DNA of 64,000 nt, from NCBI GenBank assembly GCA_029224965.1, contig JAQXVO010000021.1, positions 1 to 64,000 on the forward strand, given 5' to 3'. The position numbers were made by a program, and so were the translations under genes. The notes under the pieces are model-generated. The model made no database searches, was not told where the DNA came from, and saw nothing but the letters and a program-made list of their open reading frames with translations. Shown piece by piece: positions 31,621 to 44,928 of this stretch. The stretch is from Lachnospiraceae bacterium. GTDB taxonomy: Bacteria > Bacillota > Clostridia > Lachnospirales > Lachnospiraceae. Positions within the stretch are counted from its first letter, which is position 1; every line of letters starts with the position of its first letter.

Positions 31621-31667
31621 AAAAAAGAGGAGATTTCCGGAAAACAATCGGAAATCTCCTCTTTTTA
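31621..31667. terminator. Terminator of mecA (bidirectional)
   Basis: Perfect 16-base stem AAAGAGGAGATTTCCG with nine-base loop, followed by T-runs on both strands. It also lies about 90 bases past the DUF1858 gene on the minus strand. Confidence 0.88.
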
Positions 31668-31756
31668 TGAATTATGATTCTTTTTTTGAGACTGACTCCT
31701 CTGGCTCATTCTGCTGTCGGAAAGGCCCGAGCAGCCTGATGTCTCTTCGGGGAATC

Positions 31757-31981
31757 TCAGCCCTGTGCTCCGACGCCCTCGGTATTGAGGTAATCGTTGA
31801 TCTCGTTTACCAGGGACTGGGGATCAATGCCGTGGACGCTTGCAGCCTCTTCGATGGTCTCCATCTGGGATGCCGGGCATCCGATGCAGTGCATGCCGAC
31901 TGCCAGAAGAATGGGTGTTACGCCCTGATCGATCATCAGAAGCTCGCCGATACTAGTATCCTTATTTACTTCTATCTTCAT
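31757..31981 (-). CDS. DUF1858 redox-disulfide domain protein
   Basis: 74 residues, a single DUF1858 domain. The conserved cysteine pair lies in MHCIGCPASQMETIEEAAS at about residues 29-48; SIGELLMIDQGVTPILLAVG precedes it. The domain occurs alone or fused to hybrid-cluster or sulfur-transfer proteins, and is thought to act in redox chemistry; the partner here is unknown. It is divergent from a ferredoxin gene. GGAGG lies just before the ATG. Confidence 0.85.
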   Translation of the reverse strand: MKIEVNKDTSIGELLMIDQGVTPILLAVGMHCIGCPASQMETIEEAASVHGIDPQSLVNEINDYLNTEGVGAQG

Positions 31982-32010
31982 TTTACTTTCCTCCTTGTGA
32001 TTGTGTGTTG

Positions 32011-32039
32011 ATTATACAACGCATATTCTGCTTTGACAA
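32011..32039 (-). promoter_or_regulatory. Promoter of the DUF1858 gene
   Basis: TTGTCA (32034-32039), a 17-base spacer and TATAAT (32011-32016) on the minus strand. Confidence 0.8.
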
Positions 32040-32095
32040 TTGAGTTTAGTAAAATTTAATGAATTGAAGCCACCCTTCTGTTTCACATTTAATAC

Positions 32096-32124
32096 TTGCG
32101 CCTTTTTTCGCTTGGGGATATGAT
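32096..32124 (+). promoter_or_regulatory. Promoter of the ferredoxin gene
   Basis: TTGCGC (32096-32101), a 17-base spacer and TATGAT (32119-32124), 52 bases before the start codon. Back to back with the DUF1858 promoter with 56 bases between the -35 boxes. Confidence 0.65.
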
Positions 32125-32148
32125 GATAATACTTAGCGAATACGTTAA

Positions 32149-32346
<198 letters not shown>

Positions 32347-32372
32347 TATCTGACTGATCATCCGTCAAGAAC

Positions 32373-32408
32373 AAAAAAGCCATCCGGCTCTGCCGGGTGG
32401 CTTTTTTT
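32373..32408. terminator. Bidirectional terminator between ferredoxin and dnaB
   Basis: AAGCCATCCGGC - TCT - GCCGGGTGGCTT with flanking A- and T-runs. Ends ferredoxin on the plus strand and dnaB on the minus strand. Confidence 0.85.
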
Positions 32409-32412
32409 GATA

Positions 32413-33792
<1,380 letters not shown>

Positions 33793-33808
33793 CTTCTGAT
33801 CTGATCCT

Positions 33809-34255
33809 TTACTTCTCGGAAACGTGAACCTTCAGCGAAGCCTGAACCTCCGGATGAAGCTTTACTGTAAGATTGTAGGTACCCAATGCCTTCATCGGTA
33901 CATCCAGAACAATCTTTTTCTTATCGATCTTCTTTCCGTACTGCTTTTCGCAGGCATCCACAACTTCCTTGGTCGATACAGATCCGAAGACCTTTCCGCC
34001 CTCGCCCGTTTTAATCTTGACTTCTACAGTCCACTTTTCGATCTCTTCCTTCAGAGCCTTTGCCTCTTCCAGATTCTCTTCTGCCACCTTCTCATCATGT
34101 GCCTTTTTCAGCTTCAGATTATTCATATTGGCCGGTGTTGCCTCAACGCCGAGCTTCTTCGGAAGAAGAGCATTCCGGGCATAGCCGTTACTTACCTCAA
34201 CAATATCTCCCTTTTTTCCCAGTGCTCTTACATCTGCCAGAAGAATTACTTTCAT
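33809..34255 (-). CDS. rplI: 50S ribosomal protein L9
   Basis: 148 residues. N-domain VILLADVRALGKKGDIVEVSNGYARNALLPKKLG binds 23S rRNA, then a long connecting helix (about 40-75) and a C-terminal domain. The ATG overlaps the gdpP stop (ATGA), and dnaB follows 16 bases later. Confidence 0.97.
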   Translation of the reverse strand: MKVILLADVRALGKKGDIVEVSNGYARNALLPKKLGVEATPANMNNLKLKKAHDEKVAEENLEEAKALKEEIEKWTVEVKIKTGEGGKVFGSVSTKEVVDACEKQYGKKIDKKKIVLDVPMKALGTYNLTVKLHPEVQASLKVHVSEK

Positions 34256-36306
34256 AATTCAATATCTCCTTTCTCGATCTCTTCATCCAGGATCCTCTTA
34301 ATCAGATCCCTGGCCTCTGTCATATTTCCACCTTCGATCTGGGCACCTGCAAGATTCAGATGACCTCCGCCGCCCAGTTTTTCCATGATTCTCTGCACAT
34401 CGATCTCATCAATGGATCTCGCGCTGATATAGATCTTATTATCATACTCGGTCAGGACAAAGGAAGCCTTGATTCCTGTGATATCCAGAAGCTCGTTGGC
34501 TGCCTGGGCGGCAACAATGGTCGGACTCTTCAGTCCGGCCGGATCACAGATGGAAATGGCAAAGGAACCGCGGTAGACCTCCGCATCTCTGACCACTTCT
34601 GCCCTAGCCTTATAGGTATGCATATCCTCCCGGAGCATCTTCCGTACCCGGGTCATATCGGCTCCGTTTCTTCTTAAATAGGCAGCAGCCTCGAAGGTCC
34701 GGACGCCGGTTTTAGCCATAAAGTTATTGGTATCGATTAAAATGCCCGCATAGATGCAGTCGGCTTCCTTGGGCCGGATTTCGATCCGCTCTGCAAAATA
34801 CTGAAGGATCTCTGCAATCATCTCACAGGTGGAGGAAGCATAGGGCTCAATATAGGACAGGACCGGGTTTTTGATCAGACCGTCGCCCTGTCTGTGATGG
34901 TCGAAAACCACAATATTTTTGCTCCGTTCCAGAAGCTCCGGGCATTCCGTATAATTGGCCCGGTTAGTATCAACAACTACAACCAGGGTCTTGTCGTCCA
35001 CACCGTAGAGTGCTTCCTGAGTCGAAAGGATCAGATTATCCGGCCAGTCATCCTCCTTTGTAATCAGATCTACCAGGGGCCGTAAGGATGTGGTGATCGT
35101 ATTCAGTACGATATGGCATTCCTTGCCCAGGTGTCTTGCTGCGATACAGATACCCAGGCAGGCGCCGAAAGCATCGATATCCGTGATCTTATGTCCCATG
35201 ACAATCACACGGTCCCGGCTGGTCATCATTTCCCGAAGGGCCTGGGCCTTGACTCTGGCCTTGACACGGGTGTTTTTCTCCACTTCTTTTCCATGGAGGC
35301 CGTAATAGGATACATTATGATGATCCTTGACGACAGCCTGGGATCCGCCCCGGCCGAGGGCTATATTTATGGCCGCACGGGCATATTCGAGAACCTCCGG
35401 ATAGCTGGTTCCGCCGACTCCGACACCAATTGACAGGGTCACATCGCTCTCATTGCCGAAATGGATACCGCGGATTTCCTCCAGAATCGAGAACTTGTTC
35501 TCCTCCAGATCCGTCAGACAGCGCTGCTGGAAAATAACAAAGTACTTATCCTTCTCGATTTTCTGGACAATTCCCTCATACTGCTGGAAATACTGGCTGA
35601 TCTTCTGATCAATGGTGGCCGTCAGAAGCGATCTCCGGACAACTTCCATTCCCTCAATGGTTTCCTCGTAGTTATCGATATAGATAATAGCGGGTACCAT
35701 CTGCTGGTTCCAGTTCAGCTGGCGGATCTGATAAAGCTCCGTCTCATCGAAGACCAGCACTGCATTGATGGAATGAATCAGTTCTTCCGTTGTGATCATT
35801 TCCCTGCGCTTGGGCTCGTCTTCTTCGAAAGACAGCCTCCTGAGCTCAATCCGGTACTTTCTGCCGTTATATTCCAGGCGGATGATCTGCTTGACATCCT
35901 CGGAATGGGACAGGATCACCGGCGTGATTTCCGGGAAAATGGTGGAAATGTTCTTATTATAGCTCCCGTCCTTATGAATCAGTTTCTGGAATTCCTTATT
36001 CAGCCAGATAAAGCGGCCGTTTCCGTCCAGCAGGGCATAGGGCAGCTGAAAATCCCTTAAAAACTTTTTCTGAACAGTTCCGTAATGGGTTGCGAAATTG
36101 ATCAGCTCCGTGTTCAGCTTTTTCTTCACCCAGGCGAAAAGGATCAGCACGACAGCTGTATATAGAACCGTGACTCCTGAGAGAACCACCCCGGCATCCA
36201 GATGATAGAAATCCAGACCGATACTTACCGCTGCAAGCAGGATGATATTCAGGACCGGCATAAGAAGGTAGGCTCTAAGCCTCCCATGATATTTCAAAGC
36301 TTCCAT
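34252..36306 (-). CDS. gdpP: GdpP-type c-di-AMP phosphodiesterase
   Basis: 684 residues. Two N-terminal membrane helices (about 12-33 and 37-60), a PAS-like region (about 85-155), a degenerate GGDEF domain ending GRGGSQAVV, then a DHH/DHHA1 phosphodiesterase with GHKITDIDAFG at 371-381, VVDTNRA and VFDHHRQGDG with DHH at 469-471, and the C-terminal GGGGHLNLAGAQ. Hydrolyses c-di-AMP, linking osmotic and wall state to second messenger levels. First gene of the gdpP-rplI-dnaB operon. Confidence 0.95.
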   Translation of the reverse strand: MEALKYHGRLRAYLLMPVLNIILLAAVSIGLDFYHLDAGVVLSGVTVLYTAVVLILFAWVKKKLNTELINFATHYGTVQKKFLRDFQLPYALLDGNGRFIWLNKEFQKLIHKDGSYNKNISTIFPEITPVILSHSEDVKQIIRLEYNGRKYRIELRRLSFEEDEPKRREMITTEELIHSINAVLVFDETELYQIRQLNWNQQMVPAIIYIDNYEETIEGMEVVRRSLLTATIDQKISQYFQQYEGIVQKIEKDKYFVIFQQRCLTDLEENKFSILEEIRGIHFGNESDVTLSIGVGVGGTSYPEVLEYARAAINIALGRGGSQAVVKDHHNVSYYGLHGKEVEKNTRVKARVKAQALREMMTSRDRVIVMGHKITDIDAFGACLGICIAARHLGKECHIVLNTITTSLRPLVDLITKEDDWPDNLILSTQEALYGVDDKTLVVVVDTNRANYTECPELLERSKNIVVFDHHRQGDGLIKNPVLSYIEPYASSTCEMIAEILQYFAERIEIRPKEADCIYAGILIDTNNFMAKTGVRTFEAAAYLRRNGADMTRVRKMLREDMHTYKARAEVVRDAEVYRGSFAISICDPAGLKSPTIVAAQAANELLDITGIKASFVLTEYDNKIYISARSIDEIDVQRIMEKLGGGGHLNLAGAQIEGGNMTEARDLIKRILDEEIEKGDIEL

Positions 36307-36345
36307 TCATACCTCTCCATTCATACCTTCTTAATCATGAACTGT

Positions 36346-36374
36346 ATTATATCACATGCGAAGGCAGGGTCGAG
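36346..36374 (-). promoter_or_regulatory. Promoter of gdpP-rplI-dnaB
   Basis: Minus-strand TATAAT (36346-36351) with an extended TG one base before it, and a modest TCGACC at 36369-36374, 17 bases away. Confidence 0.65.
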
Positions 36375-36437
36375 AGCCTTCCCTGGTGACTTTGTTACTT
36401 TGACGGAAGTTTTTCATTATTTTTGGTCGTTATGACA

Positions 36438-36466
36438 TTGTTTACGGAATTTTCTTTGGCTATACT
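36438..36466 (+). promoter_or_regulatory. Promoter of the HPr-like gene
   Basis: TTGTTT (36438-36443), a 17-base spacer and TATACT (36461-36466), 43 bases before the start codon at 36509. Divergent from the gdpP promoter. Confidence 0.65.
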
Positions 36467-36508
36467 GACCATAGCTGATGAAGAGAGCTGACGGAAGGAG
36501 GAATCGTT

Positions 36509-36742
36509 TTGACTAAGGTAAAGATCAGTCTCAATTCCATTGACCGTGTGAAAAGTTTCGTCAATATTATTTCCAAATTTGACAACGACTTTGATCTGGT
36601 ATCCGGCCGCTATGTCATTGATGCGAAATCCATCATGGGTATCTTTTCTTTGGATCTCTCCCAGAATCTGGAGCTTGTGATTCAGAAGGATACGCAGGTT
36701 TCCGAAATCCTCAATGCATTAAAAGGCTTCATCGTAGAGTAA
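36509..36742 (+). CDS. HPr-like protein lacking the catalytic histidine (Crh-like)
   Basis: 77 residues, HPr fold by length and pattern. In HPr the phosphorylated His15 lies in GIHARPA; here the same place reads SIDRVKS, with no His. The regulatory serine motif is kept as KSIMGIFSLDL (Ser41, HPr Ser46). This is the combination seen in Crh of Bacillus, which acts in carbon catabolite control but not in sugar transport. Similar genes are common in Lachnospiraceae. It lies 27 bases upstream of the ABC ATPase and is probably co-transcribed with it. Confidence 0.85.
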   Translation: MTKVKISLNSIDRVKSFVNIISKFDNDFDLVSGRYVIDAKSIMGIFSLDLSQNLELVIQKDTQVSEILNALKGFIVE

Positions 36743-36769
36743 CAGTTCATAGAAGGGTAGGTTTTTACA

Positions 36770-37879
36770 ATGGCAAGTGTACAGCTTGAAAACGTAACCA
36801 AGGTTTATCCGAGCGGTGTTACCGCCGTTAAGGATTTCAACCTCGACGTCAAGGACAAGGAATTCATCATTTTCGTAGGACCGTCCGGATGTGGTAAGTC
36901 TACCACACTTCGTATGATCGCAGGTCTTGAGGATATCACCTCTGGTACCTTAAAGATCGACGGCAAGGTCATGAACAATGTAGAGCCCAAGGATCGTGAT
37001 ATCGCAATGGTATTCCAGAACTACGCTCTGTATCCTCATATGACCGTATTTGATAACATGGCATTCGGCCTGAAGCTCCGTAAGGTTCCCAAGGACGAGA
37101 TCAAGAAAAAGGTTGACGAGGCAGCTGATATCCTCGGATTGAAGCCTTATCTGGATCGTAAGCCCAAGGCTCTTTCCGGTGGACAGAGACAGCGTGTTGC
37201 CATGGGACGTGCAATCGTTCGTAATCCTAAGGTCTTCCTTATGGATGAGCCTCTTTCCAACCTGGATGCAAAGCTTCGTGTTCAGATGAGAACCGAGATT
37301 TCCCGTCTGCATGACCGTCTGGGTGCAACCATCATCTACGTAACTCATGACCAAACCGAGGCTATGACCCTTGGTACCCGTATCGTAGTTATGAAGGATG
37401 GTGTTGTACAGCAGGTAGATACTCCTCAGACTCTTTACAACGCTCCCTGCAATCTCTTCGTAGCAGGCTTCATCGGATCTCCCCAGATGAACTTCCTGGA
37501 TGCAAAGCTTTCCGAGGAAGGCTCCAAGGTATATGCAACCATCGACAACGCAAAGCTTGAAGTCCCTGCTGAAAAGGCCAAGGTTCTGAAGGAAAAGGGC
37601 TACATCGGAAAGACCGTTGTCATGGGTATCCGTCCTGAGCACCTGAACGATGCTGCAATCGATGAGCATGACAATCCGAACAGAATCACAGCCAAAATCC
37701 GTGTATACGAGCTTCTCGGTGCTGAGGTTTATCTCTACTTCGATTTCGGCGGCACACAGATGACCGCCCGTGTAGATCCTTCTACCCCTGCAAAGATGGG
37801 CCAGGAGACCACCTTCACTCTGGATATGAGTAAGACTCATTTCTTCGACAAGGAAACAGAGCTTACCATCACAAACTAG
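36770..37879 (+). CDS. Carbohydrate ABC importer ATPase (MsmK/UgpC family)
   Basis: 369 residues. Walker A GPSGCGKST near residue 37, Q-loop MVFQNYALYPHMTV, signature LSGGQRQRVAMGRAIVRNP, Walker B VFLMDEPLSNLD, H-loop YVTHDQTEAMTLG, then a C-terminal OB-type regulatory domain (about 240-369). MsmK-type ATPases energise several sugar importers at once. No permease or binding protein is adjacent, but the importer at 43115-46278 has none of its own. Codons are strongly biased (for example CGT for Arg), suggesting high expression. Confidence 0.94.
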   Translation: MASVQLENVTKVYPSGVTAVKDFNLDVKDKEFIIFVGPSGCGKSTTLRMIAGLEDITSGTLKIDGKVMNNVEPKDRDIAMVFQNYALYPHMTVFDNMAFGLKLRKVPKDEIKKKVDEAADILGLKPYLDRKPKALSGGQRQRVAMGRAIVRNPKVFLMDEPLSNLDAKLRVQMRTEISRLHDRLGATIIYVTHDQTEAMTLGTRIVVMKDGVVQQVDTPQTLYNAPCNLFVAGFIGSPQMNFLDAKLSEEGSKVYATIDNAKLEVPAEKAKVLKEKGYIGKTVVMGIRPEHLNDAAIDEHDNPNRITAKIRVYELLGAEVYLYFDFGGTQMTARVDPSTPAKMGQETTFTLDMSKTHFFDKETELTITN

Positions 37880-37974
37880 GATGAAGTTCCTCCTCGGAAT
37901 TGTGCTTCCGGATTTTCTTCAAAAAACGCTTCCATAGGGATTTGAAGAAACAGGAAAATCTGAAGAAATAATGC

Positions 37975-38020
37975 GACAGCCGCAGAATCATCTGATATGG
38001 TTCTGCGGCTGTCTTTTTTT
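37975..38020 (+). terminator. Terminator of the ABC ATPase gene
   Basis: Perfect 13-base stem GACAGCCGCAGAA/TTCTGCGGCTGTC followed by seven T. Confidence 0.9.
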
Positions 38021-38138
38021 CTTTCTTCTATGTCGACCGCTTTATCTGTCAGTTCCCTTCATGATCTTTATTAAGATATCTAAGCTCTGCTCTTCCGGGT
38101 GTCCGTTCCCGGCAGAACCGAATCATCCGCTCAGAAGG

Positions 38139-38169
38139 TGGACACAAGAATCCTGGAATCCGTTATAAT
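38139..38169 (+). promoter_or_regulatory. Promoter of the PucR/CdaR-type gene
   Basis: TGGACA (38139-38144), a 19-base spacer and a perfect TATAAT (38164-38169). The rest of the gap 37880-38213 holds only the terminator. Confidence 0.55.
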
Positions 38170-38213
38170 AGGTGCATAAAATCTTTTGAATTCACACAGA
38201 GGATGAAATCGTC

Positions 38214-39200
38214 ATGTCTGAAAAGATAAACCACAGCGAAAATGTTCGGGAAAATCCCGAAGAAAATATGGGTAAAAGTGCTTTTGAGAAGCCATTGGAG
38301 GAAATCCGTTCAATCACAGGCATTCCCTTTCAGCTGGCCGATCACACAATTTCCGATGAAGAACTGGAGAAACGCCTTACATTTCTATTAAAAGGCCTGA
38401 AGGCCTCGGCTTCCGGTCTGTCACAGACGGATCTTCTCCGTCAGCTTCTGACCGGGGAGCTGTCTTCTGATGAGGCTTTTGTCCTTCTGGAGCGCAGTCA
38501 TTTCCGGACCGAGGGCTGCTTCGGCCTCCTTCTTCTCCGCTTCGATAAGATCTACAGAGACCAGCCGGATACCCTTGCCATTCTTCGGGAAATTACGGAG
38601 GTCTCATCCACCTTCTACCTGGAAATGAATGAGCATGACCTGGTCCTTTTACTGGCTTCCGACCAGACCTTTTCTCCGGACTATCTAAAGAAAGCTGCCG
38701 CTGAAATCTGCGACACAATGGCTGCAGAGGCCATGCAGACCATCCGCCTTGCCTTTGACCGGCCGGCTAATCAGCTTTCTGACCTCCCGAAAATCTACCA
38801 GAACCTTCTTCTTTCCATGAAGGTCGGCAGTATTTTTCTCTCCTCCGAACAGATTTATAATTTCAGAGATCTGGGCCTGGGCAAGCTTATTTCCCGTCTG
38901 CCCCGCCAGGCCTGCATCGACTATCTGGAGGAGTCTCTTCCCGGAGTTGATTTCTCTCAGATCGACGAAGAAACCTGGCACACTATCCGGACCTTTTTCG
39001 CCAGCGGTCTGAATATAGCTGAAACTGCCCGGAATCTCTACCTTCACCGAAATACCCTGGTCTACCGGCTTGATAAGTTCAAACGGACAACCGGCCTGGA
39101 CTTAAGAGACTTCGACGATGCCGTCAAGTGCAGAATCGGGATGATGATTTCTGCCTATCTGAAAAATGAGGACGAAAATTCATCAGTCAATCTGTCCTAA
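38214..39200 (+). CDS. PucR/CdaR-type helix-turn-helix regulator
   Basis: 328 residues. The C-terminal 60 residues carry the PucR HTH: TFFASGLNIAETARNLYLHRNTLVYRLDKF, then DLRDFDDAVKCRIGMMI. Upstream is a degenerate GAF/GGDEF-like sensor region, and the N-terminus is acidic and unstructured-looking. CdaR/PucR-type proteins respond to sugar acids, purines or other small molecules; the effector here is unknown. Its position behind the MsmK-type ATPase gene is a recurrent arrangement in Lachnospiraceae as far as I recall. Confidence 0.8.
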   Translation: MSEKINHSENVRENPEENMGKSAFEKPLEEIRSITGIPFQLADHTISDEELEKRLTFLLKGLKASASGLSQTDLLRQLLTGELSSDEAFVLLERSHFRTEGCFGLLLLRFDKIYRDQPDTLAILREITEVSSTFYLEMNEHDLVLLLASDQTFSPDYLKKAAAEICDTMAAEAMQTIRLAFDRPANQLSDLPKIYQNLLLSMKVGSIFLSSEQIYNFRDLGLGKLISRLPRQACIDYLEESLPGVDFSQIDEETWHTIRTFFASGLNIAETARNLYLHRNTLVYRLDKFKRTTGLDLRDFDDAVKCRIGMMISAYLKNEDENSSVNLS

Positions 39201-39271
39201 AGATCCTTTGTCGCTGACTGCGGCTGTCTCTTTTCCGTGGAGATTTAATTTAAATCTGAATACAATCGAGT

Positions 39272-39306
39272 AAAAAAAGAGACGGGGAAAATTCCTCGTC
39301 TCTTTC
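39272..39306. terminator. Bidirectional terminator between the regulator and DUF6106-like gene
   Basis: AAAGAGACGGGGAA and TTCCTCGTCTCTTT (39276-39289, 39292-39305) pair over 14 bases, with T-runs on both strands. It ends the lac operon on the minus strand. The rest of 39201-39436 shows nothing else. Confidence 0.82.
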
Positions 39307-39436
39307 TTCTCTCTATGTCCTATAATTTTTCATACTCCGGTCCCATTTTCGGGCCATCTGACCTTCAGCCAAGACCCGGTCAGCCTTGACTCTGCCCGGC
39401 CCGCAGGAATTCAATTCATTTTACATCCGCCGGACT

Positions 39437-39979
39437 TCAGCTCAGCTTTCTTGCCCTTGCCTTATCCTCGTCTGACAGAGTCACCCTCGAAGGGTTCATC
39501 CGCTGGAGAATATTGAGAATCTCGATACTGGGTTCACAGATAACCTTGGTTTCCGTTGCGGTCAGCTCATCCTTTACGATCATGACATAGTAGTTCTTTC
39601 CCTTGGTATGGGAGGAGCAGTCCTTGACCGGCATGCTCTTTCCGATATAAGGTCTGACCGGATCCGTATGGGTCGGAGCCAGAACTACGATATTGGCCTC
39701 CTTGGTTGTGATTACATTCTTTCTCTTTCTTCCTCCGATGACCTTGTCAATGTCCAGCTCACCATTGGTATAGCTGTAATCGAAGGACAGGGAGGTATGC
39801 TGGAAGTTATACCAGGACAGCACGGCAAAGAGCAGTGCCATGATCAGCATGGGAGGAAAGATCAGCATCATAAGAAAATTCAGAAATGCCAGTACAGCTG
39901 AAATATAGGCCATGGCCTTCACACTTCCAGGCACCTTTCTCTCAACCGTGCACTCGTAGAAAATATCCTGCTGATACAT
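39437..39979 (-). CDS. DUF6106-like membrane protein
   Basis: 180 residues. Two adjacent membrane helices (about residues 22-40 and 42-58, AYISAVLAFLNFLMMLIF), flanked by short cytoplasmic segments; the C-terminal 120 residues are soluble (GELDIDKVIGGRKRKNV, YYVMIVKDELTATETKVIC). It resembles a family, DUF6106, found mainly in Lachnospiraceae; function unknown. GGAGG precedes the ATG, which lies 20 bases after the lacZ stop, so it is probably the last gene of that operon, though a functional link is doubtful. Confidence 0.65.
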   Translation of the reverse strand: MYQQDIFYECTVERKVPGSVKAMAYISAVLAFLNFLMMLIFPPMLIMALLFAVLSWYNFQHTSLSFDYSYTNGELDIDKVIGGRKRKNVITTKEANIVVLAPTHTDPVRPYIGKSMPVKDCSSHTKGKNYYVMIVKDELTATETKVICEPSIEILNILQRMNPSRVTLSDEDKARARKLS

Positions 39980-39999
39980 GTCAAACCTCCGTCACTAGA

Positions 40000-43068
<3,069 letters not shown>

Positions 43069-43114
43069 CTATGAATCTTAGTCAATATGTGTGAAACAGA
43101 GTCTGAACTGTCTC

Positions 43115-43948
43115 TTACTTGACCGCACCGGTAATTCCTTCTGCGAACTGCTTCTGCAGTACGAAGAAGACGACCATGGTCGGAATCGAGCAGAAAAGTA
43201 CGCCCAGCATCAGGACACCGTAGTCAGGTGTATAACCGCCGGCCAGGTTTGCAATCAGCATCGGCATGGTCCATGCATCGGTGTTGGTTCCCATAACAAC
43301 CTTCGGCCACAGGTAAGCGTTCCATGCATTCATGAAAGTGATTACTGCGGCAGCTGCAAAGGTGGATTTCATAACCGGCACATACATTCTGAAATAAATC
43401 TGGAACTCGTTCAGTCCATCCAGTCTTGCTGCTTCCATGATATCCTGAGGGAAGTTACGTGAGTTCTGACGGAACATCATAATCATGAAAGGTGTCGAAA
43501 TCGACGGCAGAATGAAGGCCCATACGGTGTACATGATTCCCATGCTGTTAACCAGCTTGAAGAGAGGGATCATGGTAGCAACCTGAGGTACCATCATTGC
43601 AAGAAGCAGGATATCGAAGAGCCGGTCTTTGGCCTTTGTGTGATAGAGCTCGAAGCCATAACCTGCCAGAGAGCAGATGAAAAGGCAGAGAACAGTCTGC
43701 ACAATCGAGTAGAGGAAGGAATTTCCAAGAGTGCCCCAGAGATTGTTCTGAGAAACCAGCTTTTCATAATTATCTGCCAGAGCTATTCCGAAGATAATTC
43801 TTCCTGCCTGTATATCCTTGGATGTATTCGTTGATGCTGAAATCATCCAGTAAAGAGGGAATACGGAGAAGAGACTCCAGATTGCCAGGAAAATATAGGT
43901 CGGAATCAGTCTGCGCTGAATAGCGGATTTATTCTTTGCTTTAGTCAC
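43115..43948 (-). CDS. Sugar ABC importer permease, MalG/AraQ type
   Basis: 277 residues from the GTG at 43948, with AGGTG six bases before it; a GTG at 43957 has no good site. Six membrane helices and the EAA coupling loop EAARLDGLNEFQIYFRMYVP at about 190-209 that contacts the ATPase. Overlaps the upstream permease gene by 8 bases. No ATPase gene follows. Confidence 0.92.
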   Translation of the reverse strand: MTKAKNKSAIQRRLIPTYIFLAIWSLFSVFPLYWMISASTNTSKDIQAGRIIFGIALADNYEKLVSQNNLWGTLGNSFLYSIVQTVLCLFICSLAGYGFELYHTKAKDRLFDILLLAMMVPQVATMIPLFKLVNSMGIMYTVWAFILPSISTPFMIMMFRQNSRNFPQDIMEAARLDGLNEFQIYFRMYVPVMKSTFAAAAVITFMNAWNAYLWPKVVMGTNTDAWTMPMLIANLAGGYTPDYGVLMLGVLFCSIPTMVVFFVLQKQFAEGITGAVK

Positions 43949-44840
43949 GCGTATCACCTACTTTCAGATTAATAGCTGCCAGAATTGCAACCAGAACGAA
44001 TACTACAAAGGAAAGAGCTGATGCATATCCGAAATTCGATACGCCCTTACCAAAGGAAAGGTTGTAAATGTAATGCGACATGGTAATTGTCGTATTGGCA
44101 GGACCGCCGTTGGTCAGGTTGACAGACTCATCGAACAGCTGCAGGGTACCATTGATAGACATGATAAATGTCATGATAATGGTCGGACGAAGAAGCGGTA
44201 CTGTAATGTGCCAGAAGGTCTTCCAGCCGTTTGCACCGTCGATCTTTGCAGCTTCATAAACAGAATACTCAATGTTCTGCAGGCCTGCCAGATAGAAGAC
44301 CATGTTATAACCGGTCCATCTCCAGATCAGGGCGAAGATGATAACGAAACGAGCCCAGCTTGTTGTACCGATGAAGTTGATATTCTTACTGATAATTCCA
44401 AGTTTCATCAGAACTGAGTTTACAAGGCCCTGCTGAGCAAACATAGAACGGAAAATCAAAGAATAGGAAACCAGTGAGGTCGCACAAGGAAGGAAGACCA
44501 TGGTTCGGAAAAGTCCCCTGAGTCTCAGGTCCTTGTTGTTCAAAAGTTGAGCCAGAAGAATAGCCAGAACCAGCATGATCGGTACCTGAATGATCAGATA
44601 GAGGAAAGTATTTCCCATGGACCGGATAAAGGTCGTATCATGAACCATTCTGGTGTAATTCCGAAAGAGTGGCTTCTGCCACTGCATGTTTGCGGCCGAG
44701 CCTGTCTGTAAAGACATGATGAAGGCTCTTACCATAGGGTAAAAGCTCAGGATGAAGATCAAGATTGATGCAGGTGCCAGAAAGCCCCACCCTGCCAGGC
44801 TTTGCTTCTCCTGCAGGCTTATGCCTTTTTTCTTTTCCAA
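43941..44840 (-). CDS. Sugar ABC importer permease, MalF/UgpA type
   Basis: 299 residues from the TTG at 44840, which has GGGAG seven bases upstream; longer frames run back through the terminator hairpin and are unlikely. Six membrane helices (the first LAPASILIFILSFYPMVRAF) and the EAA loop YEAAKIDGANGWKTFWHITV. First permease after the binding-protein gene. Confidence 0.9.
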   Translation of the reverse strand: MEKKKGISLQEKQSLAGWGFLAPASILIFILSFYPMVRAFIMSLQTGSAANMQWQKPLFRNYTRMVHDTTFIRSMGNTFLYLIIQVPIMLVLAILLAQLLNNKDLRLRGLFRTMVFLPCATSLVSYSLIFRSMFAQQGLVNSVLMKLGIISKNINFIGTTSWARFVIIFALIWRWTGYNMVFYLAGLQNIEYSVYEAAKIDGANGWKTFWHITVPLLRPTIIMTFIMSINGTLQLFDESVNLTNGGPANTTITMSHYIYNLSFGKGVSNFGYASALSFVVFVLVAILAAINLKVGDTRD

Positions 44841-44874
44841 ATTTACTCTCCCTTCTTTCTGAGACCTTACGGAT

Positions 44875-44904
44875 AAAAAAGGGGAATCGGAAATCCGATT
44901 CCCC
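44875..44904 (-). terminator. Intercistronic terminator/attenuator after the binding-protein gene
   Basis: GGGGAATCGG and CCGATTCCCC (44881-44890, 44895-44904) form a perfect 10-base stem with a 4-base loop and TTTTTT on the minus strand. It lies between the binding protein and the permeases, so only part of the transcription should continue, giving more binding protein than membrane subunits. Confidence 0.82.
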
Positions 44905-44928
44905 ATGATTTTTTATCGGATCTTGGGA

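Noticed and set aside
32077-32090. Half of a parS-like sequence (TGTTTCACATTT)
   Set aside because: Only one arm fits TGTTTCACGTGAAACA; no full parS was seen in the window.
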